Below, one piece after another: positions 1 through 9,799 of a DNA stretch of 64,000 bases. Position 1 is the first letter of the stretch; the number at the start of each line of letters is the position of its first letter. Source of the DNA: Pseudomonadota bacterium (GTDB taxonomy: Bacteria > Pseudomonadota > Gammaproteobacteria > QQUJ01); contig QQUJ01000010.1 in assembly GCA_008501635.1 (NCBI GenBank), positions 620,001 to 684,000 on the forward strand, given 5' to 3'. The translations under genes were made by a program, and so were the position numbers. A model generated the notes under the pieces. It saw only the letters and a list, made by a program, of their open reading frames with translations, made no database searches and was not told the origin of the DNA.

Positions 1-1
1 C

Positions 2-310
2 AAGATTCGTGAAGGCTGGCCGATCGGCTGCAAAGTCACGCTGCGCCGCGAGCAGATGTATGAATTTCTCGATCGACTGATCTCGGTCGCTATACCGCGT
101 ATCCGTGATTTTCGCGGCCTCGACGCCAAAGCCTTCGATGGGCGTGGGAACTATACGCTTGGCGTGAAGGAACAAATCATCTTTCCTGAGATCGATTACG
201 ACAAGATTGACGAGCTGCGTGGTCTGGACGTTTGTATAACGACCACTGCTCGGAGTAACGAGGAAGGCCGTGCCCTGCTCGAGGCGTTCCGCTTCCCGTT
301 CAAGAACTGA
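2..310 (+). CDS. rplE: 50S ribosomal protein L5 (3' part)
   Basis: C-terminal 102 residues of L5, the large-subunit protein that contacts 5S rRNA. The frame is open from base 2 and runs off the left edge, so roughly the first 75 residues of a protein usually near 179 are missing. The tail contains the family signature around [20 protein letters not shown] and ends in a [16 protein letters not shown]-type segment. It is followed after 12 bases by rpsN, as in the standard spc operon. The S8 autoregulatory site of the operon would lie at the missing 5' end. Confidence 0.96.
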   Translation, partial: KIREGWPIGCKVTLRREQMYEFLDRLISVAIPRIRDFRGLDAKAFDGRGNYTLGVKEQIIFPEIDYDKIDELRGLDVCITTTARSNEEGRALLEAFRFPFKN

Positions 311-322
311 GAGACCGAAATT

Positions 323-628
323 ATGGCAAAAAAATCGATTGTCGCGCGCGAACTCAAGCGTGTCCGCACCGCACAGAAATACGCGGTGAAGCACGCAGAG
401 CTGAAGGCCAGGATCAAGAGTGTGAAGACCAGCGAGGAAGATCTGGCGCTGGCGCTGGAGCAGTTGCAGAAGCTGCCGCGCAACGCCAGTCCCGCACGCC
501 AGGTGCGCCGCTGCCGGCTGACCGGGCGCCCGAGAGGCAGTTACCGCAAATTTGGTTTGGGTCGAAACAAGCTGCGCGAGGCGGCAATGCGCGGCGATAT
601 TCCCGGTCTGGTCAAGGCCAGCTGGTAG
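323..628 (+). CDS. rpsN: 30S ribosomal protein S14
   Basis: 101-residue S14, which binds the 3' domain of 16S rRNA in the small-subunit head. It is the long, zinc-free form: only one Cys is visible (in [11 protein letters not shown]) and there is no paired CxxC ribbon. The conserved [19 protein letters not shown] block and the KASW end are present. It lies between rplE and rpsH in the spc operon. The start is an ATG with a GAGACCGA-like weak ribosome site upstream. Confidence 0.97.
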   Translation: MAKKSIVARELKRVRTAQKYAVKHAELKARIKSVKTSEEDLALALEQLQKLPRNASPARQVRRCRLTGRPRGSYRKFGLGRNKLREAAMRGDIPGLVKASW

Positions 629-651
629 GCAACACGGAGCAGAACAGCACC

Positions 652-1047
652 ATGAGCATGACAGATCCCATTGCAGATTTTCTGACCCGCATCCGTAACG
701 GTCAGGCTGCCGGCAAGGCGGAGATTACGGCACCGGCCTCGAAGGTGAAGACCGCGATCGCCAGCGTACTTCGTGACGAAGGTTATATCGTCGATTTTGC
801 GGAACAGAGCGCCGACGGCAAGCCGACGATCGCTGTGAGCCTGAAGTACTACCAGGGGCGGCCGGTCATCGATCGCATCGATCGCGTCAGCCGTCCCGGA
901 CTGCGCCGTTACACTAGCAAAAACGACCTGCCAAAGGTCGATGATGGTTTGGGTATCGCCATCATCTCCACGCCGAAAGGTGTGATGACCGATCGCGCCG
1001 CGCGCAAGATTGGCGAAGGCGGCGAGATCCTGTGCTACGTATCGTGA
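652..1047 (+). CDS. rpsH: 30S ribosomal protein S8
   Basis: 131-residue S8, a primary 16S rRNA binder and in E. coli the translational repressor of the spc operon. The N-terminal [18 protein letters not shown] and C-terminal GGEILCYVS are diagnostic. It sits between rpsN and rplF with short gaps. The length is normal for the family (about 130). Confidence 0.97.
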   Translation: MSMTDPIADFLTRIRNGQAAGKAEITAPASKVKTAIASVLRDEGYIVDFAEQSADGKPTIAVSLKYYQGRPVIDRIDRVSRPGLRRYTSKNDLPKVDDGLGIAIISTPKGVMTDRAARKIGEGGEILCYVS

Positions 1048-1060
1048 TAGGTGATAGCAG

Positions 1061-1588
1061 ATGTCCAGAGTAGCTAAGAATCCGATTACCCTTCCCAAAG
1101 GGGTCGAGGTGAAACTCAACGGCTCGGAGCTTGTGGTCAAGGGCTCCAAGGGCGAGCTGCGCCACCAGATTGCCGATGGCATCACGGTGACGAGCGAGGA
1201 CAACACACTCAAGGTTGCGCCCAGTAACGATAGCCAGTGGGCCATGGCCGGCACGACCCGCGCTCTGGTCAGTAACATGGTGACCGGCGTCAGTGAGGGT
1301 TTCGAGAAGAAGCTGCAGTTGGTTGGTGTTGGCTATCGTGCCCAGGCCAAGGGTGCGGTGCTGGATCTGACCTTGGGTTTTTCGCATCCGGTGAACTATT
1401 CGGTACCTAAGGGTATCGCCATTGAGACTCCCAGCCAGACCGAGATCGTGGTCAGGGGTATCGATAAGCAGCAGGTCGGCCAGGTGGCCGCGGATATTCG
1501 TGCCTACCGTCCGCCAGAGCCGTACAAGGGCAAGGGCGTTCGTTATGCGGATGAGCATGTCGTCCGTAAAGAGGCCAAGAAGAAGTAA
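1061..1588 (+). CDS. rplF: 50S ribosomal protein L6
   Basis: 175-residue L6, located near the factor-binding site of the large subunit. Two tandem alpha/beta halves are recognisable, and the C-terminal signature [14 protein letters not shown] with a Lys-rich end is intact. The N-terminus [17 protein letters not shown] is typical. The length matches the family (about 177). It is part of the co-directional spc run. Confidence 0.97.
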   Translation: MSRVAKNPITLPKGVEVKLNGSELVVKGSKGELRHQIADGITVTSEDNTLKVAPSNDSQWAMAGTTRALVSNMVTGVSEGFEKKLQLVGVGYRAQAKGAVLDLTLGFSHPVNYSVPKGIAIETPSQTEIVVRGIDKQQVGQVAADIRAYRPPEPYKGKGVRYADEHVVRKEAKKK

Positions 1589-1605
1589 TTCAAGGGTAAC
1601 GACCA

Positions 1606-1959
1606 ATGGATAAAAATGCAGCTCGTGCGCGCCGCGCCCGTCGCGCCCGCTTCAAGATCCGCGAACTGGGTGGGTATCGCCTCAGCGTGCATCGCACGCC
1701 GCGACACATCTATGCACAGGTAATCGCGCCGAACGGTTCCGAGGTGATCGCCTCGGCATCCACGGTGCAGAAAGATCTGAGCAGTGGCGTCAAGTACACC
1801 GGCAACAGCGACGCGGCGGCAGCGGTAGGAAAGGCAATCGCCGAGCGCGCCAAGGCGAAGGGCATTACGCAGGTCTCCTTTGATCGCTCCGGGTTCAAAT
1901 ACCACGGGCGGGTCAAGGCGCTGGCGGATGCAGCACGTGAAAACGGACTGGAGTTCTAA
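1606..1959 (+). CDS. rplR: 50S ribosomal protein L18
   Basis: 117-residue L18, which binds 5S rRNA together with L5. The basic Arg-rich N-terminus ([14 protein letters not shown]), the [15 protein letters not shown] core and the [20 protein letters not shown] end are all present. Normal family length. It lies between rplF and rpsE. Confidence 0.97.
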   Translation: MDKNAARARRARRARFKIRELGGYRLSVHRTPRHIYAQVIAPNGSEVIASASTVQKDLSSGVKYTGNSDAAAAVGKAIAERAKAKGITQVSFDRSGFKYHGRVKALADAARENGLEF

Positions 1960-1969
1960 GGATTAAGTT

Positions 1970-2476
1970 ATGTCGAATGTGAACGCACAGCCAAACAGTG
2001 ATGGGCTACGCGAGAAGCTGGTAACGGTGAATCGTGTCGCCAAAGTGGTCAAAGGCGGCCGGATTTTCGGTTTCTCCGCGCTGACCGTGGTCGGTGACGG
2101 CGAGGGCCGGGTCGGTTTCGGTCAAGGCAAGGCTCGCGAGGTGCCGGTGGCTATCCAGAAGGCGATGGAGAAAGCGCGTAAGGACATGCGCCGGGTCCGC
2201 CTCAATGGCACCACGCTGCAATATCCGGTGATGTCCGATCACGGTGCGGCCAAGGTCTACATGCAGCCTGCTTCGAAGGGTACCGGCATCATAGCCGGCG
2301 GTCCGATGCGCGCGGTGTTCGAAGTGCTGGGAGTCACCGATGTGCTGGCGAAGTGCATCGGTTCGCGCAATCCCATCAACATGGTGCGCGCCACCATCAA
2401 AGGGTTGACCGAGATGACCGATCCCGAGCAGGTGGCGGCGAAACGTGGCAAAACGGTCAAAGAGATCACGGAATAG
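1970..2476 (+). CDS. rpsE: 30S ribosomal protein S5
   Basis: 168-residue S5, involved in decoding fidelity and mRNA unwinding. The double-stranded RNA-binding-like N-domain carries [19 protein letters not shown], followed by the C-terminal domain with [19 protein letters not shown]. The length is typical (about 166). It is followed after only 3 bases by rpmD, so the two are probably translationally coupled. Confidence 0.97.
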   Translation: MSNVNAQPNSDGLREKLVTVNRVAKVVKGGRIFGFSALTVVGDGEGRVGFGQGKAREVPVAIQKAMEKARKDMRRVRLNGTTLQYPVMSDHGAAKVYMQPASKGTGIIAGGPMRAVFEVLGVTDVLAKCIGSRNPINMVRATIKGLTEMTDPEQVAAKRGKTVKEITE

Positions 2477-2479
2477 GTC

Positions 2480-2668
2480 ATGGCAAAGTCGAGCAAACTG
2501 AAAGTGACGCTGGTGCGGAGCAAGCACGGGCGACTGGCTGCCCACAAGGCATGTGTCGCAGGGCTGGGGTTGCGTCGCCTGCACCAGACCGTGGAGGTGC
2601 AGGACACCCCCTGCAATCGCGGCATGATCAACAAGATCGCATACATGCTGAAAGTCGAGGGAGAGTGA
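2480..2668 (+). CDS. rpmD: 50S ribosomal protein L30
   Basis: 62-residue L30, a small large-subunit protein. Visible family features are the [12 protein letters not shown] start and the [16 protein letters not shown] core ending in a [10 protein letters not shown] segment. The length is normal (59-62). Its stop is two bases before the ATG of rplO, which suggests coupling. Confidence 0.96.
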   Translation: MAKSSKLKVTLVRSKHGRLAAHKACVAGLGLRRLHQTVEVQDTPCNRGMINKIAYMLKVEGE

Positions 2669-2669
2669 G

Positions 2670-3104
2670 ATGCGTCTGAATACTCTCAAACCAGCCGCCG
2701 GTTCCAAGCAGTCCGCCAAACGGGTGGGCCGCGGTATCGGTTGTGGGCTGGGCAAGACCGGCGGGCGTGGCCACAAGGGCCAGAAGGCGCGCGCGGGCGG
2801 TTTTCACAAGGTCGGCTTCGAGGGCGGCCAGATGCCACTGCAGCGTCGCCTGCCCAAAGTAGGCTTTGCCTCGCGCAGGATGCGGTTTGTGGCCGAAGTG
2901 CGCCTGCACGAACTCGCCAAGGTTGAGGCCGAGGCTATCGACTTGTTGGCATTGAAGACTGCCGGCCTCGTCGGGGAGCATGTCAAACACGCCAAGGTGA
3001 TGCTCTCGGGCAAGTTGGAAAAGGCGGTTACGGTAAAAGGGCTTGGTGTGACCAAAGGCGCCAAGGCGGCAATCGAAGCGGCCGGCGGGAAGGTCGAGGA
3101 ATAG
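2670..3104 (+). CDS. rplO: 50S ribosomal protein L15
   Basis: 144-residue L15, an organiser of 23S rRNA in late assembly. The Gly/Lys-rich N-terminal extension ([22 protein letters not shown]) runs along rRNA and is followed by the globular part with the [15 protein letters not shown] motif. The length matches E. coli L15 (144). It directly precedes secY, as usual in bacteria. Confidence 0.97.
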   Translation: MRLNTLKPAAGSKQSAKRVGRGIGCGLGKTGGRGHKGQKARAGGFHKVGFEGGQMPLQRRLPKVGFASRRMRFVAEVRLHELAKVEAEAIDLLALKTAGLVGEHVKHAKVMLSGKLEKAVTVKGLGVTKGAKAAIEAAGGKVEE

Positions 3105-3110
3105 TTCTCC

Positions 3111-4466
3111 GTGGCGGTACAGAAGCCGAAACTGACCGGTGGTCTGGGTGACATCGGCAAACTGACCGAGCTCAAGCAGCGACTGCTGTTTGTCTTGGGT
3201 GCGTTTGTGGTGTTTCGTATCGGCACGTTTATACCCGTGCCGGGTGTAGACCCCGTCGTACTGGCCGAACTCTTTGAACAGCAGCGCGGCACGATCGTGG
3301 ATATGTTCAACATGTTCTCCGGCGGTGCGTTGGAGCGGCTGAGTATCTTCGCGTTGGGCGTCATGCCGTATATATCCGCCTCGATCATTATGCAGCTCCT
3401 GACCGTCGTGGTGCCGACCCTGGAACAGCTGAAGAAAGAGGGCGAGGCGGGCCGGCGTAAGATTACGCAGTACACCCGCTACGGAACCGTGGTGCTGGCG
3501 AGCTTCCAGGCGATTGGAGTTTCCATCGCGCTGCAGAGTCAAACAGTGGGATCCGGATCGGTAGTGATCAATCCAGGAGTCGGGTTCGTATTCACCGCGG
3601 CGGTTACCCTGGTGACCGGTACCCTGTTCTTGATGTGGCTGGGTGAGCAGATCACCGAGCGCGGCGTCGGCAACGGCATCTCGCTGATCATCTTCGCGGG
3701 GATCGTCGCAGGGTTACCCTCCGCCGTAGGTGGTACCTTGGAGTTGGGGCGTACCGGCGAGTTGAATATATTGACCATATTGGTGTTGTTTGCCCTGGCA
3801 ATGCTGGTGACCGCTTTCGTGGTATTCGTCGAACGTGGTCAGCGGCGGGTACCGGTAAACTACGCCAAGCGCCAGCAGGGACGGCGGATTTATCAGGGGC
3901 AGACCAGCCACCTGCCGTTGAAACTGAACATGGCGGGTGTGATTCCGCCCATTTTCGCCTCCAGCATCATTCTCTTCCCGGCGACATTGGGGGGGTGGTT
4001 CGGCAGCGCCGAGGGTATGGGTTGGTTGCAGGATATTACCTCTACTCTGTCGCCGGGGCAGCCGCTGTACATCGCTTTTTATTCAGCGGCGATCATATTT
4101 TTCTGCTTCTTCTATACGGCGCTGGTCTTCAACTCCAAGGAGACGGCGGACAATTTGAAGAAGTCCGGCGCGTTGATTCCGGGAATTCGTCCCGGCGAGC
4201 AGACGGGGCGCTACATCGATCAGGTGATGACGCGTCTGACCCTGGCGGGCGCCCTCTATATCACGGCGGTCTGTTTGCTGCCCGAGTTCCTGATCCTTTA
4301 TTGGAACGTACCGTTCTATTTTGGTGGCACCTCGCTGCTCATCATCGTGGTTGTGGTGATGGATTTCATGGCCCAGGTGCAGGCGCATTTGATGTCGCAC
4401 CAGTATGACAGTTTGCTCAAAAAGGCCAATTTGAAGGGCCAGGGCCGCGCTGGCGTGATTCGCTAA
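3111..4466 (+). CDS. secY: Protein translocase subunit SecY
   Basis: 451-residue SecY, the channel of the Sec translocon in the inner membrane. It starts with GTG, six bases after rplO. The protein is strongly hydrophobic with about ten predicted membrane segments. It has the plug/TM2 region around [17 protein letters not shown], the [21 protein letters not shown] segment and the cytoplasmic loop [20 protein letters not shown] that contacts ribosome and SecA. The position at the end of the spc operon is canonical. Confidence 0.98.
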   Translation: MAVQKPKLTGGLGDIGKLTELKQRLLFVLGAFVVFRIGTFIPVPGVDPVVLAELFEQQRGTIVDMFNMFSGGALERLSIFALGVMPYISASIIMQLLTVVVPTLEQLKKEGEAGRRKITQYTRYGTVVLASFQAIGVSIALQSQTVGSGSVVINPGVGFVFTAAVTLVTGTLFLMWLGEQITERGVGNGISLIIFAGIVAGLPSAVGGTLELGRTGELNILTILVLFALAMLVTAFVVFVERGQRRVPVNYAKRQQGRRIYQGQTSHLPLKLNMAGVIPPIFASSIILFPATLGGWFGSAEGMGWLQDITSTLSPGQPLYIAFYSAAIIFFCFFYTALVFNSKETADNLKKSGALIPGIRPGEQTGRYIDQVMTRLTLAGALYITAVCLLPEFLILYWNVPFYFGGTSLLIIVVVVMDFMAQVQAHLMSHQYDSLLKKANLKGQGRAGVIR

Positions 4467-4491
4467 CCGGTATTTGTTGGGAGATTAGGTA

Positions 4492-4605
4492 ATGAAGGTT
4501 CGTGCTTCGGTTAAGAAGATCTGCCGCAACTGCAAGATCGTGCGCCGTCGTGGGACGGTGCGGGTGATCTGTAAGGATGCGCGCCACAAGCAGCGGCAGG
4601 GTTAA
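4492..4605 (+). CDS. rpmJ: 50S ribosomal protein L36
   Basis: 37-residue L36, read directly from the sequence (ATG at 4492, TAA at 4603-4605). It starts [19 protein letters not shown] and ends in KQRQG. Four zinc ligands are kept (Cys11, Cys14, Cys27, His32), so this is the zinc-binding (C+) form. It follows secY, as in E. coli, with an AGATTAGGT ribosome-site-like stretch before the ATG. Confidence 0.95.
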   Translation: MKVRASVKKICRNCKIVRRRGTVRVICKDARHKQRQG

Positions 4606-4690
4606 TACGGTTGATTCAGTCGTCGAATATCGGTAAGCTCGCGGGTTTCGCGCGGCTGACGGCAAGATAGTTTCTCAGGAGAGGGTTTGC

Positions 4691-5047
4691 ATGGCTCGTA
4701 TTGCAGGCATCAATATTCCAGTTCAGAAGCATGCGGTGATCGCACTGACTTCTATCTATGGAATCGGCCGTTCGCGTGCGCACGATATCTGCGTTGCTGC
4801 GGGTATCAAGCCCGAGATGAAGATCAAGGATCTCAGTGAGGCTGAAGTTGAGAAGTTGCGCGGCGAAGTGGCCAAGATCCCTGTCGAAGGCGATCTGCGT
4901 CGTGAAGTTTCCATGAATATCAAGCGGTTGATGGACCTCGGGTGCTACCGTGGGCTGCGTCATCGCCGTGGTTTGCCGCTACGCGGTCAGCGCACGCGCA
5001 CCAACGCGCGTACCCGCAAAGGCCCGCGCAAGCCGATCCGCAAGTAA
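4691..5047 (+). CDS. rpsM: 30S ribosomal protein S13
   Basis: 118-residue S13 of the small-subunit head, first gene of the alpha operon. It opens [20 protein letters not shown] and has the basic tail [20 protein letters not shown] that reaches to the P-site tRNA. An AGGAGAG ribosome site lies just upstream. The 85-base gap after rpmJ (4606-4690) is where E. coli carries the S4-binding alpha-operon pseudoknot; whether this leader folds the same way is not decidable by eye. Confidence 0.97.
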   Translation: MARIAGINIPVQKHAVIALTSIYGIGRSRAHDICVAAGIKPEMKIKDLSEAEVEKLRGEVAKIPVEGDLRREVSMNIKRLMDLGCYRGLRHRRGLPLRGQRTRTNARTRKGPRKPIRK

Positions 5048-5094
5048 GTTAACGCATCCTTCAGCGCTACGAATATCAGAGTAAGGCGATTTAT

Positions 5095-5484
5095 ATGGCA
5101 AAGCCGAGTGTCCGCACCCGTAAAAAGGTCAAAAAGAACGTCGTAGATGGCATCGCGCATGTCCACGCGTCGTTCAATAACACCATTATCACCATCACCG
5201 ATCGCCAGGGTAACGCCCTGTCCTGGGCGTCATCGGGTGGATCCGGTTTCCGCGGCTCGCGCAAGAGCACACCGTTCGCCGCCCAGGTGGCCGCGCAGCG
5301 TGCCGGAGAGGCGGCGCAGGAATTTGGACTGAAAAACGTCGAAGTGCGCGTCAAAGGACCCGGTCCGGGGCGTGAGTCTGCAGTACGTGCACTGAATGCA
5401 ATTGGTGTCAAGGTGACCAATATCACCGACGTCACCCCGATTCCACATAATGGTTGCCGCCCGCCCAAGCGGCGTCGCGTCTGA
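5095..5484 (+). CDS. rpsK: 30S ribosomal protein S11
   Basis: 129-residue S11 of the small-subunit platform. The conserved [19 protein letters not shown] block, the [12 protein letters not shown] segment and the C-terminal [18 protein letters not shown] are intact. Normal family length. It lies between rpsM and rpsD in the alpha operon. Confidence 0.97.
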   Translation: MAKPSVRTRKKVKKNVVDGIAHVHASFNNTIITITDRQGNALSWASSGGSGFRGSRKSTPFAAQVAAQRAGEAAQEFGLKNVEVRVKGPGPGRESAVRALNAIGVKVTNITDVTPIPHNGCRPPKRRRV

Positions 5485-5499
5485 TCCTGGAGTAACAAA

Positions 5500-6126
5500 G
5501 TGGCAAAGTACACTGGATCCAAGTGTCGTTTGTGCCGCCGTGAGGGCGGTAAGTTGTTCCTGAAAGGCGAGAAGTGTTTCACCAGCAAATGCCCGGTGGA
5601 GACCCGTCCGTTTCCTCCCGGCCAGCATGGCCAGCGCCGCACGCGTCTGTCTGACTATGCGTTGCAGCTGCGCGAGAAACAGAAGCTGCGCCGCATCTAC
5701 GGCGTGCTCGAGCGGCAGTTCCACAGTTACTACAAGGAAGCTGCCCGGCGCAAAGGCGATACCGGCGCCAACCTGCTGCAGTTGCTGGAGGCGCGTCTGG
5801 ATACAGTGGTGCATCGCATGGGCTTTGCCGCGTCACGCACCGAAGCACGTCAGCTGGTGCGCCACGATGGCATTTTGGTCAACGAACGGAAGGTCAGTAT
5901 TCCGTCCTACCTCGTGAAACCGAGTGACGTGATCTCCGTACGGGAGAAAGCACATAAACAGGACCGCGTAAAATCGGCACTGGAGCTGGCGGAGCAGCGT
6001 GGGTTCGTGGACTGGATCGAGGTCGACACCAAGAAGATGAGCGGTGTTTTCAAGGCCATACCCGAGCGCAGCGATTTGCCGCCAGAGATCAACGAGCACT
6101 TGGTTGTCGAGTTGTACTCCAAGTAA
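5500..6126 (+). CDS. rpsD: 30S ribosomal protein S4, zinc-binding type
   Basis: 208-residue S4, a primary 16S rRNA binder and in E. coli the repressor of the alpha operon. It starts with GTG after a CTGGAGTAA ribosome site. The N-terminal ribbon keeps four Cys (9, 12, 26, 31), so it is the C+ form, unlike the E. coli protein, which lacks most of these ligands. The S4 RNA-binding domain (about residues 97-160, [18 protein letters not shown]) is intact. It precedes rpoA in the alpha operon. Confidence 0.97.
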   Translation: MAKYTGSKCRLCRREGGKLFLKGEKCFTSKCPVETRPFPPGQHGQRRTRLSDYALQLREKQKLRRIYGVLERQFHSYYKEAARRKGDTGANLLQLLEARLDTVVHRMGFAASRTEARQLVRHDGILVNERKVSIPSYLVKPSDVISVREKAHKQDRVKSALELAEQRGFVDWIEVDTKKMSGVFKAIPERSDLPPEINEHLVVELYSK

Positions 6127-6161
6127 GGCACTGAAGCCGTTTCGACCCAAGAGGACCGCAG

Positions 6162-7157
6162 ATGGGCTCCGTTACAGAATTTTTAAAGCCACGACTTGTC
6201 GATGTACAGACGATCAGCGAGCGTCGTGCTCGCGTCACCCTGGAACCGATGGAGCGTGGGTTTGGCCACACGTTGGGCAATGCGCTGCGCCGTATCCTGC
6301 TTTCATCGATGCCGGGTTGTGCAGTCACAGATGTTGAAATCGACGGTGTACTCCATGAGTACACCAGCATCGAGGGCGTGCAAGAGGATGTGATCGAAAT
6401 ACTCCTCAACCTGAAGAACCTCGCCATTAAGATGCATGTCCGTGACGAGGCGTATCTGACGCTCAGCAAGAAGGGCCCAGGCGAGGTGACCGCCGGCGAC
6501 ATTCAGTTGGATCACGACGTCGAGATCATCAATCCGGAACTGGTGCTGGCCAACCTGACCAAGGCCGGTGAGCTCAATATGCGGCTCACAGTGCGTCGTG
6601 GCCGTGGCTACGAACCTGCCAATCTGCGTCAACTTGGCGAGGGGGAGGACCGGCAGATCGGCGCGTTGCAGCTCGATGCATCCTTCAGCCCCGCACGCCG
6701 TGTTGCCTACACTGTAGAGGCTGCCCGCGTTGAGCAGCGCACCGACCTCGACAAACTGGTCATCGATCTGGAAACCAATGGCACGATCGATCCCGAAGAG
6801 GCGATTCGTCGCGCAGCCACGATCCTCCAGGATCAGCTCAGCGTCTTCGTCGAACTGCATGGCAAGGAAGAATCGGCGCCCAAGAAGGAAGACCCGCAGA
6901 TCGACCCGGTTCTGCTGCGCCCCGTCGATGATCTGGAGCTGACGGTGCGTTCGGCCAATTGCCTCAAGGCCGAGAACATTTATTACATTGGCGATCTGAT
7001 CCAGCGCACCGAGGTGGAACTGCTGAAGACCCCGAATCTGGGTAAAAAATCGCTGACCGAGATCAAGGATGTGCTCGCCTCGCGTGGTCTGTCGCTCGGA
7101 ATGAAGCTCGAGAATTGGCCGCCGGCTGGGTTGCGGGATGAAGAGAAGGCCTCCTGA
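6162..7157 (+). CDS. rpoA: DNA-directed RNA polymerase subunit alpha
   Basis: 331-residue alpha subunit that scaffolds RNA polymerase assembly. The N-terminal dimerisation domain (about 1-235) contains [21 protein letters not shown] linker follows, then the C-terminal domain (about 250-331) with the helix-hairpin-helix [19 protein letters not shown] that touches UP elements and activators. Length is close to the E. coli protein (329). It is followed by rplQ as usual. Confidence 0.98.
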   Translation: MGSVTEFLKPRLVDVQTISERRARVTLEPMERGFGHTLGNALRRILLSSMPGCAVTDVEIDGVLHEYTSIEGVQEDVIEILLNLKNLAIKMHVRDEAYLTLSKKGPGEVTAGDIQLDHDVEIINPELVLANLTKAGELNMRLTVRRGRGYEPANLRQLGEGEDRQIGALQLDASFSPARRVAYTVEAARVEQRTDLDKLVIDLETNGTIDPEEAIRRAATILQDQLSVFVELHGKEESAPKKEDPQIDPVLLRPVDDLELTVRSANCLKAENIYYIGDLIQRTEVELLKTPNLGKKSLTEIKDVLASRGLSLGMKLENWPPAGLRDEEKAS

Positions 7158-7196
7158 CGGCGCTGCAACACCATTGATGTACTAGGAATCGAACCG

Positions 7197-7592
7197 ATGC
7201 GTCACCGCCAATCTGGTAGAAAACTGAACCGCAACAGCGCTCATCGCAAAGCCATGTTCAAGAACATGGCGGCCTCGCTGCTGCATCACGAAATCATCAA
7301 GACCACGCTGCCCAAAGCCAAGGAGCTGCGCCGCGTTGCCGAGCCGCTGATCACCCTGGCCAAAACCGACAATGTTGCCCGTCGTCGCCAGGCGTTTGCG
7401 CGGCTGCGTGATCGCGATGTGGTAACCAAGCTGTTCAACGAGCTGGGGCCACGCTACCAGGAGCGCCCTGGTGGGTACCTGCGTATTCTGAAATGCGGAT
7501 ACCGCGCTGGCGACAATGCGCCGATGGCGTTGGTCGAGTTGGTTGACCGTCCGCTGGTCGAAGAGGCTGAGGAAGTCGCTGTCCAGGATTAG
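7197..7592 (+). CDS. rplQ: 50S ribosomal protein L17
   Basis: 131-residue L17, located near the exit of the peptide tunnel. The start [20 protein letters not shown] is diagnostic. It has an acidic C-terminal end ([10 protein letters not shown]). It is the last gene of the alpha operon, and a Rho-independent terminator begins about 30 bases after its stop. Confidence 0.97.
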   Translation: MRHRQSGRKLNRNSAHRKAMFKNMAASLLHHEIIKTTLPKAKELRRVAEPLITLAKTDNVARRRQAFARLRDRDVVTKLFNELGPRYQERPGGYLRILKCGYRAGDNAPMALVELVDRPLVEEAEEVAVQD

Positions 7593-7620
7593 TAGGCAGC
7601 CACCGTAACAACAGCGCGCC

Positions 7621-7654
7621 AAAGCCGGGCTCCCAGCCCGGCTTTTGTTTTTTT
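7621..7654 (+). terminator. Intrinsic terminator of the alpha operon
   Basis: An 11-bp GC-rich stem, AAAGCCGGGCT paired with AGCCCGGCTTT around a 3-base CCC loop, is followed by a T-rich run (TTGTTTTTTT). It lies just past rplQ and separates the ribosomal operon from the next gene. The symmetric A/T flanks would let it work in both directions, but no gene reads into it from the right. Confidence 0.9.
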
Positions 7655-7744
7655 ACCAATCCGGTAAGACGTAGTACTCTGGCTCCCCCTGGCCCTGTTC
7701 AATGGGCTACCCGCAACTAAGAGCAAGCCTTTTGGGGGGTGGTC

Positions 7745-8476
7745 ATGATCCTCCTGTTCACCGATTTTGGTCTGGCCGGACCCTACCAAGGCCAAGTAAA
7801 GGCGGTACTGCATCGCGCGGCGCCCAAAGTACCGGTTGTCGATCTGTTTGCCGATGCGCCTGCCACCAATCCGCGCGCTGCCAGCTACCTGCTTGCCGCC
7901 TATGCCCGAGAGTTTGCGCGGGGTAGCGTATTTCTCTGCGTCATCGACCCCGGCGTCGGAAGCGATCGCCGGGCGGTGGTGGCGCGCGCGGATGAGCGAT
8001 GGTATGTGGGGCCTGACAATGGTCTCTTTCATGCCGTGCTGACACAGGCGCAGGCGATCGACGCGTGGGAAATCACCTGGCGTCCCGAGCGGCTCTCCTC
8101 GAGCTTTCACGGGCGTGACTTGTTCGCCCCCGTGGCGGCGGACCTGGCCCGTGGTCACTTCCCGGAGGGGGTCGCGGCGACGAAGCCCGAAACGCTCAAG
8201 CGCGATTGGCCCGATGACCTCGCTGAGGTGATCTACCTCGATCATTTTGGCAATGCGCTTACCGGGCTGCGCGCTGCGCGTGTGGGAGAGGGCACCTGTC
8301 TCGCCATCGATGGAGTGGAACTCGACTGGGCGCGCACCTTCAGTGAAGTCCCGGCCGGCAAGGGGTTTTGGTATGAAAATGCCAATGGCCTGGTCGAGAT
8401 TGCCGTCAACCAGGGCAGTGCCGCGGCGAACTACGGATTGCAGGTCGGCAGCCCGGTGCGGTTGATCGCACCCTGA
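7745..8476 (+). CDS. SAM hydrolase / SAM hydroxide adenosyltransferase (DUF62)
   Basis: About 243 residues of the DUF62 family, related to fluorinase/chlorinase but, in most bacteria, hydrolysing S-adenosylmethionine to adenosine and methionine. The family start ILLFTDFGL, the core VIDPGVGSDRRAV and the SSSFHGRDLFAPVAA segment with conserved Arg, Asp and His are visible. The ATG at 7745 follows a GGGGGGTGG ribosome-site-like run; a GTG six bases upstream is the alternative. No halogenase-type insertion is obvious, so hydrolase activity is the better guess. It is separated from galT by about 100 bases. Confidence 0.88.
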   Translation: MILLFTDFGLAGPYQGQVKAVLHRAAPKVPVVDLFADAPATNPRAASYLLAAYAREFARGSVFLCVIDPGVGSDRRAVVARADERWYVGPDNGLFHAVLTQAQAIDAWEITWRPERLSSSFHGRDLFAPVAADLARGHFPEGVAATKPETLKRDWPDDLAEVIYLDHFGNALTGLRAARVGEGTCLAIDGVELDWARTFSEVPAGKGFWYENANGLVEIAVNQGSAAANYGLQVGSPVRLIAP

Positions 8477-8576
8477 ATCGGCCTACGGCATAAAGGCCAC
8501 CAATGGCCGTATCGAAGCTTTCAAACCTGATCGAGGTACGGGTTGGGTATGCTCGGTCTCCTGAAGGAGGAGATCG

Positions 8577-9671
8577 ATGACAGAATCGAAAACCGAGTCG
8601 GTGCGGGAGATCCGCGTCAATCCCGTCGTCCCGGCCGAGTCGGTATTGATCTCGACGGCACGCGGCACCCGTCCCCGCAAAGCGGAAGAACCGCCTGCCA
8701 GGGATACGCGCGAGCGGGTCGAGAGCTGTCCCTTCTGCCGCGGTAACGAGCACCTCACTCCACCAACCATACTGGCGGTTCCGGACGAGGTGCAGTGGTC
8801 GGTTCGTATCGTGGAGAACCTCTACCCGGTGCTGGCCGAGAGTGCCGCACTTACGCGGGGCATCAATTTTGGCCTGCAGCAGGCTATCGAGGGGTATGGT
8901 CGCCACGAGGTGATCATCGATCACCCGCGGCACGGCATTGCGGTGCACGAGATGGAGACCGAGCATTTAAGCCTGTTGTTTGCCGTCTACCGTGATCGGA
9001 TGCGGGCATTGTATAGCGCCAATCCGCGCCTCAAGTACGTGCTCGTCTTTAAGAACTATGGTCAAGCCGCGGGCGCCAGCATCCCCCACACCCATAGCCA
9101 GATCATCGCTACCCCGGTGGTGCCGCAGAATGTTCACGATGAAGTGGAGAACAGCCGCCTCTATTTCCGCAAGCACCATCACTGCATTTTCTGCGCACTG
9201 ATCGACGAAGCGTTGACCTTCGAAGCGACGATCTACGATCGCGACAGCGGCGAGATCCATCGCCGTATCGATGTCGGGCAGTATGTCATCGAGCGCGGTC
9301 AGCGGTTCGTGGCCATCAAGCCCTTTGCCAGCCGCTACGAGTGGGAGATTCAGGTGCTGCCGCTAAGCCATCAGAGCGACTACACGGCATTGGCGGATGA
9401 CGATCTGGAGGATCTGGCGCGCGTGGTGCGCCGGGCGATGGCGCGACTCGACGCGGTGGTGGGGGGGGTGCAGTACAACTATTTTCTGCACTCGCTGCCC
9501 CACGGTCCCGAATTCCACGATTGCGCGGCCAGCTATCACTGGCATCTGGAGATCTGCCCGCGCACCTCGATACCTACGGGGTTTGAACTCGGTTCCGGAC
9601 TTTTTGTCAGTACGATTGCTCCTGAGGAGGCTGCGCGCCGTCTCCGCGAGGTTGTACTTCAGGATGGATAA
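8577..9671 (+). CDS. galT: GalT / ADP-glucose phosphorylase-family nucleotidyltransferase
   Basis: 364-residue member of the galactose-1-phosphate uridylyltransferase branch of the HIT superfamily. Zinc-ligand-like Cys pairs occur at 51-54 (CPFC) and 203-206 (CIFC). The active-site motif is HTHSQ (His171, His173, Gln175), and the second half ends in SYHWHLEICPR (about 319-329). E. coli GalT has a Gly or Cys where this protein has Ser, whereas plant ADP-glucose phosphorylase reads HSHSQ. ADP-glucose or another nucleotide sugar is therefore a real alternative substrate. A strong GGAGGAG ribosome site precedes the ATG. No other Leloir genes are nearby. Confidence 0.82.
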   Translation: MTESKTESVREIRVNPVVPAESVLISTARGTRPRKAEEPPARDTRERVESCPFCRGNEHLTPPTILAVPDEVQWSVRIVENLYPVLAESAALTRGINFGLQQAIEGYGRHEVIIDHPRHGIAVHEMETEHLSLLFAVYRDRMRALYSANPRLKYVLVFKNYGQAAGASIPHTHSQIIATPVVPQNVHDEVENSRLYFRKHHHCIFCALIDEALTFEATIYDRDSGEIHRRIDVGQYVIERGQRFVAIKPFASRYEWEIQVLPLSHQSDYTALADDDLEDLARVVRRAMARLDAVVGGVQYNYFLHSLPHGPEFHDCAASYHWHLEICPRTSIPTGFELGSGLFVSTIAPEEAARRLREVVLQDG

Positions 9672-9799
9672 TCACCACTGATTTCCAATTCTCCTTCGGG
9701 TCGGCCTGCGAAGTATTTCCCGGCGTGTCTACTTTGGTGGCATACCGCTTATTGTTAAAATCTGCGCTGCAATCCATCGAACAGTTGTGCAATACAACT

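Noticed and set aside
7745-8476. A true fluorinase or chlorinase
   Set aside because: The family is mostly SAM hydrolase, the length is short, and no halogenase-specific insertion or halometabolite genes are seen.
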